Below, piece by piece: positions 8,478-17,340 of a stretch of DNA of 64,000 nt (its first letter is position 1; each line of letters begins with the position of its first letter). Both the position numbers and the translations under genes were made by a program. The DNA comes from WJMT01 sp964599635 (GTDB lineage Bacteria > Acidobacteriota > Aminicenantia > Aminicenantales > Aminicenantaceae). The stretch is taken from contig CAZRGM010000041.1 of the NCBI GenBank assembly GCA_964599635.1, positions 1-64,000 of the forward strand, read 5' to 3'. A model generated the notes under the pieces. It worked only from the letters and a program-made list of their open reading frames with translations. It was not told the origin of the DNA and made no database searches.

Positions 8478-9320
8478 ATGAGAAAAATAAAAATAGGTCT
8501 GATCGCGCTGATTGTGGCCTTTTCTTTCCTTCAGGCATACAGTGCGGAACAAACGGAGGAGGAATTGTTCCAGGAAGCAAAAATCCTGATTTTTGATAAA
8601 AAATGGGAACAAGCGCAGCAGAAACTGGACGATCTCCTCGTCCGGTATCCCCAAAGCCATCTTTATTCACAGGCGCTTTTTTACAAAGGCAAATGCCTGT
8701 CCGAACAGGAAGGCGAGGAGAGGAAAGCTCTAGAGGTGTATAAAAAATATAAAGAGCGTAAAGATGCGGATAAGAATCTAATCGAGGAGGCAGAGATAGA
8801 GATCATTGACCTTTCCTATGATCTCTTTGAACAGGGTAAAACTTCATACCTTGATGAAATAGAACGCGCACTTCAAAGCAGGGATAAAGCTGTCAAATAT
8901 TATGCAGCTTTTAAATTAAGTTATGTATCGGATGTGAAAAAAACCCGAAGAGGCCTTCCCGTACTGGAAGAGATCCTTGAGAAAGAAAAAGATCCTGAAC
9001 TGCGCGAACGGGCCAAGCTGGCTGTGCTGCGAATAGACCCTGAAGTTCTAAGGGATCTCGAAGATACAGAATATGAGACCAAGCCCAAGATGCTTTGTAT
9101 AAGAGTCTATGATGAAGGAGAGAAGAAAGCGAATTTTTCCCTGAATATTCCCTGGGCTCTTGCTGATCTTGCTCTGGAATCTATCCCTAAGGAAGAGAAA
9201 CAGTTCCTGAAAAATGAAGGTTATGATTTGGATGAGATCATGAAGAAACTCACCAAAATCAAGGGAAATATCATTGAAATAAGAAGCGAAGACAGCTTTA
9301 TAAAGATTTGGATTGAATAA
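8478..9320 (+). CDS. Exported TPR/HEAT-like protein with YvlB/LiaX-like C-terminal domain
   Basis: I place the start at ATG 8478. It follows a GAGGT ribosome binding site, sits 1 bp after the anti-sigma stop, and is immediately followed by a signal peptide (RKIKIGLIALIVAFSFLQAYS). The mature protein begins with TPR-like helices (EELFQEAKILIFDKKWEQAQ, then YPQSHLYSQALFYKGKCL). Helical repeats continue to about residue 195. The last ~75 residues form the domain shared within this operon, from LCIRVYDEGEKK to FIKIWIE. The function is unknown; it is probably a periplasmic protein whose TPR part binds a partner while the shared domain is linked to the sigma/anti-sigma response. Confidence 0.65.
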   Translation: MRKIKIGLIALIVAFSFLQAYSAEQTEEELFQEAKILIFDKKWEQAQQKLDDLLVRYPQSHLYSQALFYKGKCLSEQEGEERKALEVYKKYKERKDADKNLIEEAEIEIIDLSYDLFEQGKTSYLDEIERALQSRDKAVKYYAAFKLSYVSDVKKTRRGLPVLEEILEKEKDPELRERAKLAVLRIDPEVLRDLEDTEYETKPKMLCIRVYDEGEKKANFSLNIPWALADLALESIPKEEKQFLKNEGYDLDEIMKKLTKIKGNIIEIRSEDSFIKIWIE

Positions 9321-9334
9321 CATTAAGGAGGCAT

Positions 9335-9727
9335 ATGATGAAAAAGATAACATTTTTCGTTTTACTGACATTTGCTTTAAGTCTGGCTCCGGCTCATTTT
9401 TTAGCTGCAGAGGACGCTGTGAACAGCGACCTTCAGGCTATTAAGAAAGCCGTTAAGGAGAACCCAAATGTCAAACCAGGACAGGAAGTTAAATGGTTTA
9501 AGGTGCTGATCACGGATACCAAGACTCAAAAAGACAAAGTAAAGATCACCCTACCCGTCTCCCTCATTGAGCTGGTTTTGGAAGCTGAACATGACCATTT
9601 TAGGATCGACAGAGACGAATACGATGTAGATGTCCGAGAAATTTTTCGAGAACTGAAGAAAGCAGGCCCCATGGCTCTTATTGAGATCTGCGAAGACGAC
9701 GAAATCATCAAAGTCTGGTTTGAATGA
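9335..9727 (+). CDS. Small exported protein with YvlB/LiaX-like domain
   Basis: This is the last gene of the ECF operon. It follows a strong AAGGAGG ribosome binding site and starts at ATG 9335 or the adjacent ATG 9338. A cleavable signal peptide (KKITFFVLLTFALSLAPAHFLA) precedes a short linker and the shared domain, which runs from WFKVLITDTKTQKDK to IIKVWFE. The domain alternates hydrophobic strands with a helix (LPVSLIELVLEAE) and fits the YvlB/LiaX SHOCT-like fold. A rho-independent terminator follows 51 bp downstream. The protein is essentially one exported copy of the shared domain. Confidence 0.65.
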   Translation: MMKKITFFVLLTFALSLAPAHFLAAEDAVNSDLQAIKKAVKENPNVKPGQEVKWFKVLITDTKTQKDKVKITLPVSLIELVLEAEHDHFRIDRDEYDVDVREIFRELKKAGPMALIEICEDDEIIKVWFE

Positions 9728-9777
9728 GGGTATTGGTGAAAATGATGTAGATCTGTCTTATTTACCTTAACCACCTA

Positions 9778-9809
9778 AAGGCAGCCTTTGCCCAAGGCTG
9801 CCTTTTTTT
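9778..9809 (+). terminator. Rho-independent terminator of the ECF sigma operon
   Basis: AAGGCAGCC at 9778-9786 pairs perfectly with GGCTGCCTT at 9796-9804 across a 9-nt loop. A run of seven T residues follows (9803-9809). This is a textbook intrinsic terminator, 51 bp after the last operon gene. Confidence 0.92.
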
Positions 9810-9865
9810 ATACTTTATGGATGAAGATGTTCAACCCTTTCCCCCAAAGCTTTTCCAATGCGTTC

Positions 9866-9899
9866 TTGACTTTTAATTTTTGAAATCCCATGATGGGAT
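9866..9899 (+). promoter_or_regulatory. Candidate promoter overlapping a 15-bp palindrome
   Basis: TTGACT at 9866-9871 is followed after 17 bp by CATGAT at 9889-9894. The perfect palindrome ATCCCAT-G-ATGGGAT at 9885-9899 covers that -10 element. A repressor bound there would block the promoter of the methyltransferase gene at 9929. The -10 match is only moderate, so this remains tentative. Confidence 0.35.
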
Positions 9900-9928
9900 A
9901 AATCAAGGACTTTTTGGTTTAGCTAAAA

Positions 9929-10621
9929 ATGAAAAAAGGTATCCAGAAAATCTATCAGGAAGTGGCGCCCACTTATGAGATTATCAATCATGTGCTCACC
10001 TTTGGTCTGGATATTCTGTGGAGGAAACGGGCAGCTCATCAGGCAGCAAAGATAGGCGGACATCGCATACTGGATGTATGCAGCGGAACCGGAGAATTTA
10101 TCTGGAATACAGCCGCTCTGAAGGACGAAAAAACTGAACTTTATGCCTCAGACGGAAGTCTTTCCATGATTCTTCTCGCTAAAAAGAAAAAGCATCGGCG
10201 CAAAGTCAGATTTATAATCGCCGATGCTGGAAGTCTCCCCTTTCCTGATCATTCTTTTGATCTCATTACTATTTCCTTTTCCACTCGAAATCTTAATCTC
10301 AATCCTCCGACCATGATTTTCTATCTTAAAGAATTTATCCGTATCCTCAAGCCCGGCGGTCAGTTCTTGAACCTGGAGACCAGCCAACCCCCTCTCGAGA
10401 TCATAAGGTCCCTTTATCATTTATACATCCGCTGGGTGGTCAAACCCGTGGGACATTTCCTTTCAGGTTCCAAAGCCGGATACAATTATCTTTCTTACAC
10501 CATGCCCCGTTTTTATGATGCTCAGGGATTCTCTTCCCTCTGCCGCAAAGCGGGATTTTCCCATGTTCAACACCGTTTGATGTTCCTAGGAGTGGCTGCC
10601 ATTCATATCGCCCAGAAATAG
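9929..10621 (+). CDS. UbiE/MenG-type quinone C-methyltransferase
   Basis: This SAM-dependent methyltransferase most resembles demethylmenaquinone methyltransferase (MenG/UbiE), which performs the last ring methylation in menaquinone or ubiquinone synthesis. The N-terminus has the family feature IYQEVAPTYEIINHVLTFG followed by WRKRAA. Motif I is ILDVCSGTGEF at about residues 47-57. Later motifs include DAGSLPFPDHSFDLITISF and ILKPGGQFLNLE. The length of 230 residues is normal. The SxxNYLSYTMPRFY segment near 190 replaces the usual Y.YL..S...FP, so a paralogous methyltransferase acting on a related quinone is possible. The gene is solitary, and no other quinone genes are present in the window. 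Confidence 0.8.
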   Translation: MKKGIQKIYQEVAPTYEIINHVLTFGLDILWRKRAAHQAAKIGGHRILDVCSGTGEFIWNTAALKDEKTELYASDGSLSMILLAKKKKHRRKVRFIIADAGSLPFPDHSFDLITISFSTRNLNLNPPTMIFYLKEFIRILKPGGQFLNLETSQPPLEIIRSLYHLYIRWVVKPVGHFLSGSKAGYNYLSYTMPRFYDAQGFSSLCRKAGFSHVQHRLMFLGVAAIHIAQK

Positions 10622-10699
10622 GCAGTTACACGCTATTCCTTTTTCATAAATTTTAAATGGGTAACCCTCCCGGCATCCATGATTTCGAGTTTCACTTTC

Positions 10700-10729
10700 T
10701 TGACAACATAGGTTTTCTTCTTGTAATAT
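10700..10729 (+). promoter_or_regulatory. Candidate sigma-70 promoter upstream of kinase gene
   Basis: A consensus TTGACA at 10700-10705 and TAATAT at 10724-10729 are separated by 18 bp. The kinase ATG at 10904 is about 170 bp downstream, so the leader would be long. A second TATAAT-like word near 10754 lacks a good -35. The rest of 10622-10903 shows nothing else that I can support. Confidence 0.4.
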
Positions 10730-10903
10730 CATTAATACAAAATTAAAGGGCCTATAATAATGAGCAAAAGAGAGGAAGCGTGCAAGCAGAAGACCAAAAA
10801 TTTTATATTCCTCGCTGCATTTCTTTTTCTTTTATATTAAACCTGAAACCTGGTTTTTTATACCTGAAATTTTTTTTTAAGCTTCTAGATCCTTTTTAAG
10901 ACT

Positions 10904-13498
10904 ATGGAAGAAATCCTGGGTAAAAAAATTTCTCATTACAAGATACTTGAAAAACTCGGCCAGGGGGGGATGGGAATGGTTTATAAAGCCGAGGATACGA
11001 AGCTCCAGCGCACTGTTGCCTTGAAGTTTATCTCGACGGAGAAAATGGGGAAAGAAGAATCAAGAAAGAGATTTCTCCGTGAAGCCCAGGCAGCGGCCGC
11101 CTTGGACCATCCCAACATTGGCACCATATACGAGATCGATGAAGCCCAGGGGCAGATTTTCTTGGCAATGTCCTATATCAAAGGTTTTAGTCTGGGAGAA
11201 AAGATCAAATTGTCTCCATTAAGTGTGGAAGAAGCTTTAGATATCAGCATGCAGGTGACAGAAGGCCTTCAGGAGGCGCATGAAAAAGGGATCATACACC
11301 GTGACATCAAGAGCTCCAATATCATGATTACCAAAAAGAGGCAGGCGGTTATTATGGATTTTGGTTTAGCCAAATTGAAAGAAAGGTCAAAAATCACACA
11401 AACAGCCACGATTATGGGGACCGTGGCTTATATGTCCCCTGAGCAGGCTCTTGGAGAAGAAGTAGACCTTCGCACAGATATCTGGTCTTTAGGGGTCATG
11501 ATGTATGAGATGCTGACAGGGAAACTGCCTTTTGAAGCCCACAGCGACCAGCTGGTCTTACACTCCATCCTCCAGATGAATCCTCCACCGGTGACATCTA
11601 AAAGGAGCGGTATTCCTTTGGAGTTTGAAGCCGTCATAAACAAATGTCTGGAAAAAGATCCAGATGACCGATACCAGACTGCCGCGGATCTAAAAGCAGA
11701 TTTGAGGCGGTTGAAAAGAGATGAGGCTTCCGGGCAGACGAGATTTCCTATTAGGTCTGTAAAGAAGGCGCCTTTTCCACATTCCATGAAGAAAGCCCTC
11801 ATCCCTGCCGCATTGATGATATTGCTTCTTTTTCTCTTGCTTTTAATCCCTTCTACCCGACAGTCTATAGAAAAATGGTTTGGATTTGAGATCGTGAAGA
11901 GTGAGAAACGGTTGGCAGTTCTGCCGTTTACTGTGGTCGGGGGGGATGAATCAGACCACGCTTTGATCATAGGTCTTACGGACACATTAACCCGCAAGCT
12001 GATTCGTTTGGAGTCTTTCCAGGAGTCACTCTGGGTCCTTCCTCTTGAAAATGTGATCCGGTATAACATCACAAATCCGAGTCGAGCCTATCGCGTTTTC
12101 GGAGTCCCTTTTTCTGTCACAGGGAGCTTCAAACGTATGGGCAATATATTCAGCTTGACTTTAAATCTGATTGATGCCAAGACAATGACTCAGCTTAAAT
12201 CACGAACCATTACGGATCAAATGGCAAATATCTCGACTCTTCAGGAGGGAGTGGCAACTCATATCCTAGAGATGTTGAGTCTGGAGCTTTCACCCCAGGC
12301 TGGCCCTGTTTTGAGGGCCGGGGAGACTACGGACCTGGATGCTTTTCAGTCATTTCTTAAAGGGATTGGTCATACCCCGAGAAGAGAGAGACAGGGAGAC
12401 CTGGATAAAGCTATCCGCTTTTTTGAGCAGGCTGTGGAAGAAGACCCCCATTATGTCTTGGCTTTTATTGAATTGAGTCGAGCTTATCTAAAAAAGTTCG
12501 ATCAGACAAAAAACCCTATCTGGGTTAAGAAAGCCCAATTATCTTGTCAGCATGCGGTTGAGATGAGCGAGAGCTTCAGCTCATCTCATGTTATGTTGGG
12601 AGCCATTTATAGAAAAATGGGACGCGATGAAGAAGCCATTAAAAATTTTCAACGGGCATTGGAGCTTGATCCATTAGATTATGAGGCGGCTCAGGAATTA
12701 GCACGTATGTATGAAAACAAGGGAAGATTGGATGAAGCCATAAAACTTTTAAAAAAATTTATAGATATAAAACCAGGTTACTGGGCTGTCTACAGCAATT
12801 TAGGATATTTTTACTATCACCAGGGAAACTATGAACAAGCTGAAAAAATGTACCGGTATTCCACAGAATTTATGACAGAGAATGTGAACGATTACAATAA
12901 TCTCATGGCCATATATTATCAGTTAGGTGATATTGAATCAGCCAGAGAGGCTTTTGAAAAATCGGTGGCGATAGAACCTGATGCCCATACCTACATCAAC
13001 ATGGGCACCATCTATTTTTATCAACGCCGTTATGCGGATGCCATGGCTATGTATGAAGAGGCCATTGAGCTGGGAGGGGATGAATATTATGTTTGGTCCT
13101 ATTTAGCGGACAGCTGCCGGTTTGCTGGACATAAAGAAAAGGCGCCGGATGCCTATAAGCACGCCATCCAACTAGCTGAGGAAGAATTAAAAATGGATCC
13201 CAACAACGCTCTCCTTCTCTCTCGGATGGCTGTGATTTATGCCCAACTCAAAAATCAGAAGAAGGCTTTTGACCATATCTCCAGAGCCGAAGAGCTGGCG
13301 TCCAATGATGTTTCTATTCTGCTTAACAGCATCCTTGTTTTTGAAATAATTGGCCAGAGAGATCAGGCACTTCAGGCTTTTAAAAAATACCTGCAGCAGG
13401 GAGGCTCTCTGGAAGAGATTCGCGGTCAAGCTGATCTTTCGGGACTCCGCACAGATTCCCTTTATCAGAAGATTACAGGTAAAGAGGTCATCGAATAA
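10904..13498 (+). CDS. Hanks-type Ser/Thr kinase with TolB/FlgO-like and TPR regions
   Basis: The 864-residue protein is a membrane Ser/Thr protein kinase. The kinase domain spans about 12-275, with glycine loop GQGGMGMVY (19-27), Lys41 in VALKF, catalytic HRDIKSSN (132-139) and DFG (152-154), so it should be active. A transmembrane helix lies at about 298-318. Beyond it, about 335-470 resembles the TolB/FlgO-like N-terminal domain (LAVLPFTVVGGDES start). From about 480 to 850 a long array of TPR motifs follows, for example AIKNFQRALELDPLDYEAA. The extracytoplasmic TPRs probably bind a partner that controls the kinase. It is similar in plan to the minus-strand kinase at 14160-17276; the substrates are not visible. 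Confidence 0.88.
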   Translation: MEEILGKKISHYKILEKLGQGGMGMVYKAEDTKLQRTVALKFISTEKMGKEESRKRFLREAQAAAALDHPNIGTIYEIDEAQGQIFLAMSYIKGFSLGEKIKLSPLSVEEALDISMQVTEGLQEAHEKGIIHRDIKSSNIMITKKRQAVIMDFGLAKLKERSKITQTATIMGTVAYMSPEQALGEEVDLRTDIWSLGVMMYEMLTGKLPFEAHSDQLVLHSILQMNPPPVTSKRSGIPLEFEAVINKCLEKDPDDRYQTAADLKADLRRLKRDEASGQTRFPIRSVKKAPFPHSMKKALIPAALMILLLFLLLLIPSTRQSIEKWFGFEIVKSEKRLAVLPFTVVGGDESDHALIIGLTDTLTRKLIRLESFQESLWVLPLENVIRYNITNPSRAYRVFGVPFSVTGSFKRMGNIFSLTLNLIDAKTMTQLKSRTITDQMANISTLQEGVATHILEMLSLELSPQAGPVLRAGETTDLDAFQSFLKGIGHTPRRERQGDLDKAIRFFEQAVEEDPHYVLAFIELSRAYLKKFDQTKNPIWVKKAQLSCQHAVEMSESFSSSHVMLGAIYRKMGRDEEAIKNFQRALELDPLDYEAAQELARMYENKGRLDEAIKLLKKFIDIKPGYWAVYSNLGYFYYHQGNYEQAEKMYRYSTEFMTENVNDYNNLMAIYYQLGDIESAREAFEKSVAIEPDAHTYINMGTIYFYQRRYADAMAMYEEAIELGGDEYYVWSYLADSCRFAGHKEKAPDAYKHAIQLAEEELKMDPNNALLLSRMAVIYAQLKNQKKAFDHISRAEELASNDVSILLNSILVFEIIGQRDQALQAFKKYLQQGGSLEEIRGQADLSGLRTDSLYQKITGKEVIE

Positions 13499-13525
13499 AA
13501 CATTCCGGAAGGAATAGAATATAGA

Positions 13526-13555
13526 TCTTTATCTTCGGAGTTAGGAAGATAAAGA
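13526..13555 (+). other. Perfect 11-bp hairpin between kinase and lipoprotein genes
   Basis: TCTTTATCTTC at 13526-13536 pairs perfectly with GAAGATAAAGA at 13545-13555 around an 8-nt loop. No T-tract follows, so it is not a standard terminator. It ends 8 bp before the GGGAGG ribosome binding site of the next gene and could act as an mRNA stabiliser or translation control element. A smaller dyad, ATTCC/GGAAT, lies just upstream at 13502-13515. Confidence 0.5.
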
Positions 13556-13575
13556 GAAAAAAGGGAGGGAAATCA

Positions 13576-14046
13576 ATGAAAAACAAAATTTTATTGGTGG
13601 TCATGACCATTATGGCAGTGGTGGTTTTTTCTGTGCTTATTCTTCAAGCTTGCAGAAATGAGGAGCCGCAGGAAGTGACTCAAGAGACGGTGAAGCCTGT
13701 TCAGGAGTTTCCTGTAATGGAAGCCAGCAAGATATCTCATATAACGACGGTTATGGTGAATGAGAGGGGATATTTTGATTACGAAAATGGTCTGATCCGA
13801 GTCTATCCGGGAGAAACAGTTATTTGGAAATGTATCACTAAAGGTCCCTTCACGATTCATATCGGCTGGAATTCACCTTTTAAGGCATGCAGTTTCCATT
13901 CTTTAAAAGGGGAGGAAATCCGTGCAGAATTGCCAGAAGACGCTCCGCCTGGTTATTATAGGTATATGATTGCTGTTCTTGTTGGTGACAAAATCTACAC
14001 AGACGACCCAGAATTAATCGTTAAGAGGCCTCCCATAGAAAGATAA
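13576..14046 (+). CDS. Small lipoprotein with cupredoxin-like beta domain
   Basis: The 156-residue protein starts at ATG 13576 after a good GGGAGG ribosome binding site. It has a lipoprotein signal ending ILQAC near residue 26. The mature part, after a Glu/Gln-rich linker, looks like an Ig/cupredoxin-type beta sandwich: IRVYPGETVIWKC is the typical early strand pair, and PPGYYRYMIAV is the late strand. A Cys-x2-His (ACSFH) is present, but the remaining canonical type-1 copper ligands are not clear, so metal binding is doubtful. It follows the kinase-TPR gene by 78 bp and may be co-transcribed. Function unknown. Confidence 0.6.
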   Translation: MKNKILLVVMTIMAVVVFSVLILQACRNEEPQEVTQETVKPVQEFPVMEASKISHITTVMVNERGYFDYENGLIRVYPGETVIWKCITKGPFTIHIGWNSPFKACSFHSLKGEEIRAELPEDAPPGYYRYMIAVLVGDKIYTDDPELIVKRPPIER

Positions 14047-14159
14047 TAAGTTTCAAAATCGAATAGATTTAAAGGGGACTCCTCTTTTCTTTGTCGGTCT
14101 TTTGGTCAATTAGGATCGTGGGAAACTAAATTAATTTTATTTTTTTCCCCCGATTTATA

Positions 14160-17100
14160 TCATTGGTTCTTTAAATCGGCGAGCCTCTTTCTGGCGTCCT
14201 CAACCTCATCAAAACCCAAATCCGCATCCTTCCAAAGCTCCAGAAATTGTTCATAATATTCCGCAGCTTTGGCTGCATCACCCTGTGCCTCATAAATCTT
14301 TCCCAGCCAGTAAAGACTTCGCGCATAGATGTCTCCAAAATAGATTTTGCCCATGTTGAAGGTCAATATTTTCTCATATTCCTCCCGGGCTTTTTCCAGA
14401 TCCCCGGATTCATAGTAAGCTGAAGCCAGAGGTTCGAAAAAAATAGCTTGATCATTGGCAAACGGTGGCATCCCATTTTCGCAAGGAAGCAGAGAAATGG
14501 CTTGCTTAAAATAATCAATGGCTTTGTCATCATTTTTTCTCTTAAGTTCCATAAGCCCCAGCAGATGATGAGCGTACCGGATGTCTTTTTTGTTGGTGCC
14601 TTTTTCCACCAATTCTTCAATATCATCCGCGGTTTTCTGTGCCCCATCAACCGAATCCATCATCAAAAACGCCCTCCCCTTACAATAAAGCGCGCGTCTC
14701 TGCCATTTCATAGAGTCTTCTGATTCCAGAGCAATATCATATGCTGTCTCACAGTCGTTTAAAGCTTTCTCAGGCTGCCCGGATTTAAGATAGCTGTAAG
14801 CCCTCCGAATAGAAAAGCAGGCTCTCCACCAGTTATCGCCAAGCTTCTCTGCCAGGTCTAGTCCCTGTCCATAGTGCTGTCTTCCGCTCTTGAACTTTCC
14901 CCTCAAAATGCAAGAACTGCCCAGCACGATTCGAGTGTACATATGCCATCCCAGCTCCTCACTCTCAAAAACTTTGAGATACTGCTCTTCGGCCTTATCG
15001 AAATCTTCTTTGCCCACATAGACATTTCCTTTCGTAATATAAACCATCACATTATCCGGATTAAAGGACTGGGCTTTATTCGCTTCAGCCAGGGCAAGAT
15101 CGTAGTCTCCCTGGATTAAATAGTTCAATGACAGATCAAGCCGGATCATGATCCTGTCGCCGATATCCTGAATATACCCTTCCAGCACTTTCCTGGCTGT
15201 CTCATACTCTCCCTTGGCTCTGTAGGGCTCTGCGATATTGATATACGGGAAAAAAGATTCATCTTTAGCTTGAATCTGGGCAAGATAACACCCTATGGAT
15301 TTGTCCCACTGTTCTGTCGAGATGTAGAGAACACCCAGGTTGGTTCTGGCGATGGAATCCTCCGGATAAAGCTCAAGATGCTTGTTATAGGCTTCGATAG
15401 CCTTGTCATAGGTGACCTCTGAGCCTTTATAAAATTCAGCTTCGATAAGATATCGCTCTCTGTCAGACAGCCGGTCTTTGAGCTCAAAAGCCTTCTGGAT
15501 GCATCTTTTTTTCTCGGAAAACAAAGCCAGGTTAGAATAGGACATGGCCATGCTCCGGTAAGCCATGGCAAATTCAGGGTCCAGTTCCAGGGCTTTTTCC
15601 ATGTATTGAATGTTTTTTCTGTATTCACCCTTGTAATTGAATTCTCTTCCCTGCACATAATATTTAAAGGCTTGAGGAGAGCTGGTGGTGATCTTTTTGA
15701 TTTCCTCATCGATGTCCCCAAATATCTCATCTTCTGAAAGCTCCAGGTCTGCTTTGATCCTTTTGGTGATCTCATCCACCATGGAAAAAACAGCCTGCTC
15801 GCCTTTTCCCTCCACCCGGTCTGAGCCAATGATATTGCCTGTGCTCATGTTCTGAAGAGTGTACTCGATTCGAAATTTATCACCGGCTTTGGATAGGTTT
15901 CCCTGTAAAATATGATTCACTTTTCCTTCATCCGCCACTTTCATCAAGTCCTCGGAAGCATAGCTTTTAGCTTCCAGAAGATTGAATTTTCGCAAAAGGC
16001 TGTAAAGCCGGTCAGCACTCATCACACGGATATACTTGGACTGGGATAAGTCAGTGATGATGGAATCCGAAAGAGCGCTTCTCCAGATATTATAAGCCTC
16101 ATCTCCGGTGTTGTTTTTAAAGTACACCACGGCCAGGGATGGTTTGTCTGAGGGAAGTGCAGGAACGGCTCCCTTTTTAGCAAGAACCACCCACAAAAAC
16201 ACAGCCCCAATAATGAGAGCCGCCGCAGCCAGTGCCCGGATCATAAGCTTTTTCAGGCTGAATTGAACTGTGATCTCACGCGATGTGAGAGGCTTTTTTT
16301 TGGCCACGGTTCTCTCTGCGGTGGGAAGGCCCTGTTCTATTTGCTCCAGGTCAAAACTCACTTCTTCGGCACTCTGATATCTCTTTTCTCTTTCTTTTTC
16401 CAGGCACTTGAGGATCAGCCGGCTGAGGTCTTCTGAAATCTGCGTGTTTAATTCTCTGGGATCTTTGGGTCTCTCACTTTTGTGCTTCACCCCCACCGCA
16501 AAAGGCGTGTCTCCCTCAAAAGGCACCTGTCCTGTGACCATTTCATAAAGGATAATCCCCAGAGAATAAATATCCGACCGCTGGTCCACCTCTTTGGCTT
16601 CCACCTGCTCCGGGCTCATGTACTCCGGAGTTCCGATCATGACTCCAGCTTCGGTTATTCCCTTTGTTCCGAGTGAGCGGGCAATCCCGAAATCCATGAT
16701 CCGGACATTTCCGTCCTGATCGATCATGATGTTGTTTGACTTCAGATCACGATGCACCACTCCCAATTTGTGGGCTTCAGCCAGCCCGCTGCACACCTGC
16801 TTGGCGATAGAGATGGCTTTGCCTACTGTGAGCTGACCGGACTGCCGAATGAAGCTTTTGAGGTCTTGACCCGGGATATACTCCATTGTGATGTAATAGC
16901 TTCCCTTGTCTCTGCCCAGGTCGTACATCCGGCACACATTCTTGTGAACGATCTTACGGGCGGTGGTCAGTTCATTTCGGAAGCGCTCAACGGTTTTTTG
17001 GTTGGCGGCGATCTCAGGCTTAATCAGCTTGAGCGCCATTTTCTCGTGGGTTTCTTGATCTAGGGCTTTATAGACCCGCCCCATGCCGCCTTTTCCCAGC

Positions 17101-17276
17101 TCTTCGATGATCTGGTAGCGGCCCGAAAAAGTGGAGCCTGTGGTCAGCTCTTCTTGAGCGGTTTCCATGGTTTTAGTGTGGGCTGCGTTCTGAGCCTCAG
17201 GAAGTGGACTTCCGCAGACCTTGCAGAATTTGGAGTCCTCAGGATTTTCAGTCTGGCATTTCGGGCATATATTCAC
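14160..17276 (-). CDS. Zinc-ribbon Ser/Thr kinase with TolB-like and TPR regions
   Basis: This large Hanks-type kinase is about 1038 residues. I prefer GTG 17276 (or the adjacent GTG 17279) as start. An upstream in-frame TTG at 17327 would lie inside the predicted promoter, while AGGGG at 17285-17289 suits these GTGs. The protein opens with a CPKC...FCKVCG zinc ribbon. The kinase domain then has GKGGMGRVY, MALK, HRDLKSNN and DFG, all intact. A transmembrane helix follows (ALAAAALIIGAVFLWVVLA), then a TolB-like region starting SLAVVYFKN and a long TPR array to the C-terminus. The gene is monocistronic and convergent with the lipoprotein gene. It is a paralogue in plan of the kinase at 10904; its signal and targets are unknown. 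Confidence 0.88.
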   Translation of the reverse strand: MNICPKCQTENPEDSKFCKVCGSPLPEAQNAAHTKTMETAQEELTTGSTFSGRYQIIEELGKGGMGRVYKALDQETHEKMALKLIKPEIAANQKTVERFRNELTTARKIVHKNVCRMYDLGRDKGSYYITMEYIPGQDLKSFIRQSGQLTVGKAISIAKQVCSGLAEAHKLGVVHRDLKSNNIMIDQDGNVRIMDFGIARSLGTKGITEAGVMIGTPEYMSPEQVEAKEVDQRSDIYSLGIILYEMVTGQVPFEGDTPFAVGVKHKSERPKDPRELNTQISEDLSRLILKCLEKEREKRYQSAEEVSFDLEQIEQGLPTAERTVAKKKPLTSREITVQFSLKKLMIRALAAAALIIGAVFLWVVLAKKGAVPALPSDKPSLAVVYFKNNTGDEAYNIWRSALSDSIITDLSQSKYIRVMSADRLYSLLRKFNLLEAKSYASEDLMKVADEGKVNHILQGNLSKAGDKFRIEYTLQNMSTGNIIGSDRVEGKGEQAVFSMVDEITKRIKADLELSEDEIFGDIDEEIKKITTSSPQAFKYYVQGREFNYKGEYRKNIQYMEKALELDPEFAMAYRSMAMSYSNLALFSEKKRCIQKAFELKDRLSDRERYLIEAEFYKGSEVTYDKAIEAYNKHLELYPEDSIARTNLGVLYISTEQWDKSIGCYLAQIQAKDESFFPYINIAEPYRAKGEYETARKVLEGYIQDIGDRIMIRLDLSLNYLIQGDYDLALAEANKAQSFNPDNVMVYITKGNVYVGKEDFDKAEEQYLKVFESEELGWHMYTRIVLGSSCILRGKFKSGRQHYGQGLDLAEKLGDNWWRACFSIRRAYSYLKSGQPEKALNDCETAYDIALESEDSMKWQRRALYCKGRAFLMMDSVDGAQKTADDIEELVEKGTNKKDIRYAHHLLGLMELKRKNDDKAIDYFKQAISLLPCENGMPPFANDQAIFFEPLASAYYESGDLEKAREEYEKILTFNMGKIYFGDIYARSLYWLGKIYEAQGDAAKAAEYYEQFLELWKDADLGFDEVEDARKRLADLKNQ

Positions 17277-17305
17277 CACTTTTTCCCCTATTTTTTTCTG
17301 ACCCA

Positions 17306-17334
17306 AAAATACCAGGGAATCCCCCAAAAGTCAA
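17306..17334 (-). promoter_or_regulatory. Sigma-70 promoter of the zinc-ribbon kinase gene
   Basis: On the minus strand, TTGACT (17334-17329) and TATTTT (17311-17306) are separated by 17 bp. The predicted transcription start near 17300 gives a leader of about 20 nt to the GTG start. This supports the shorter protein start. A copy of the CACAATACCT repeat lies directly upstream of the -35. Confidence 0.6.
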
Positions 17335-17340
17335 TAAAAA

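Noticed and set aside
11428..12072. 214-codon minus-strand frame inside the first kinase gene
   Set aside because: It opposes conserved kinase and TolB-like coding sequence and shows no domain of its own.
14046..14160. Terminator between the convergent lipoprotein and kinase genes
   Set aside because: The AAAGGGG/CCTCTTT dyad is imperfect and short, with no clean T-run on either strand.
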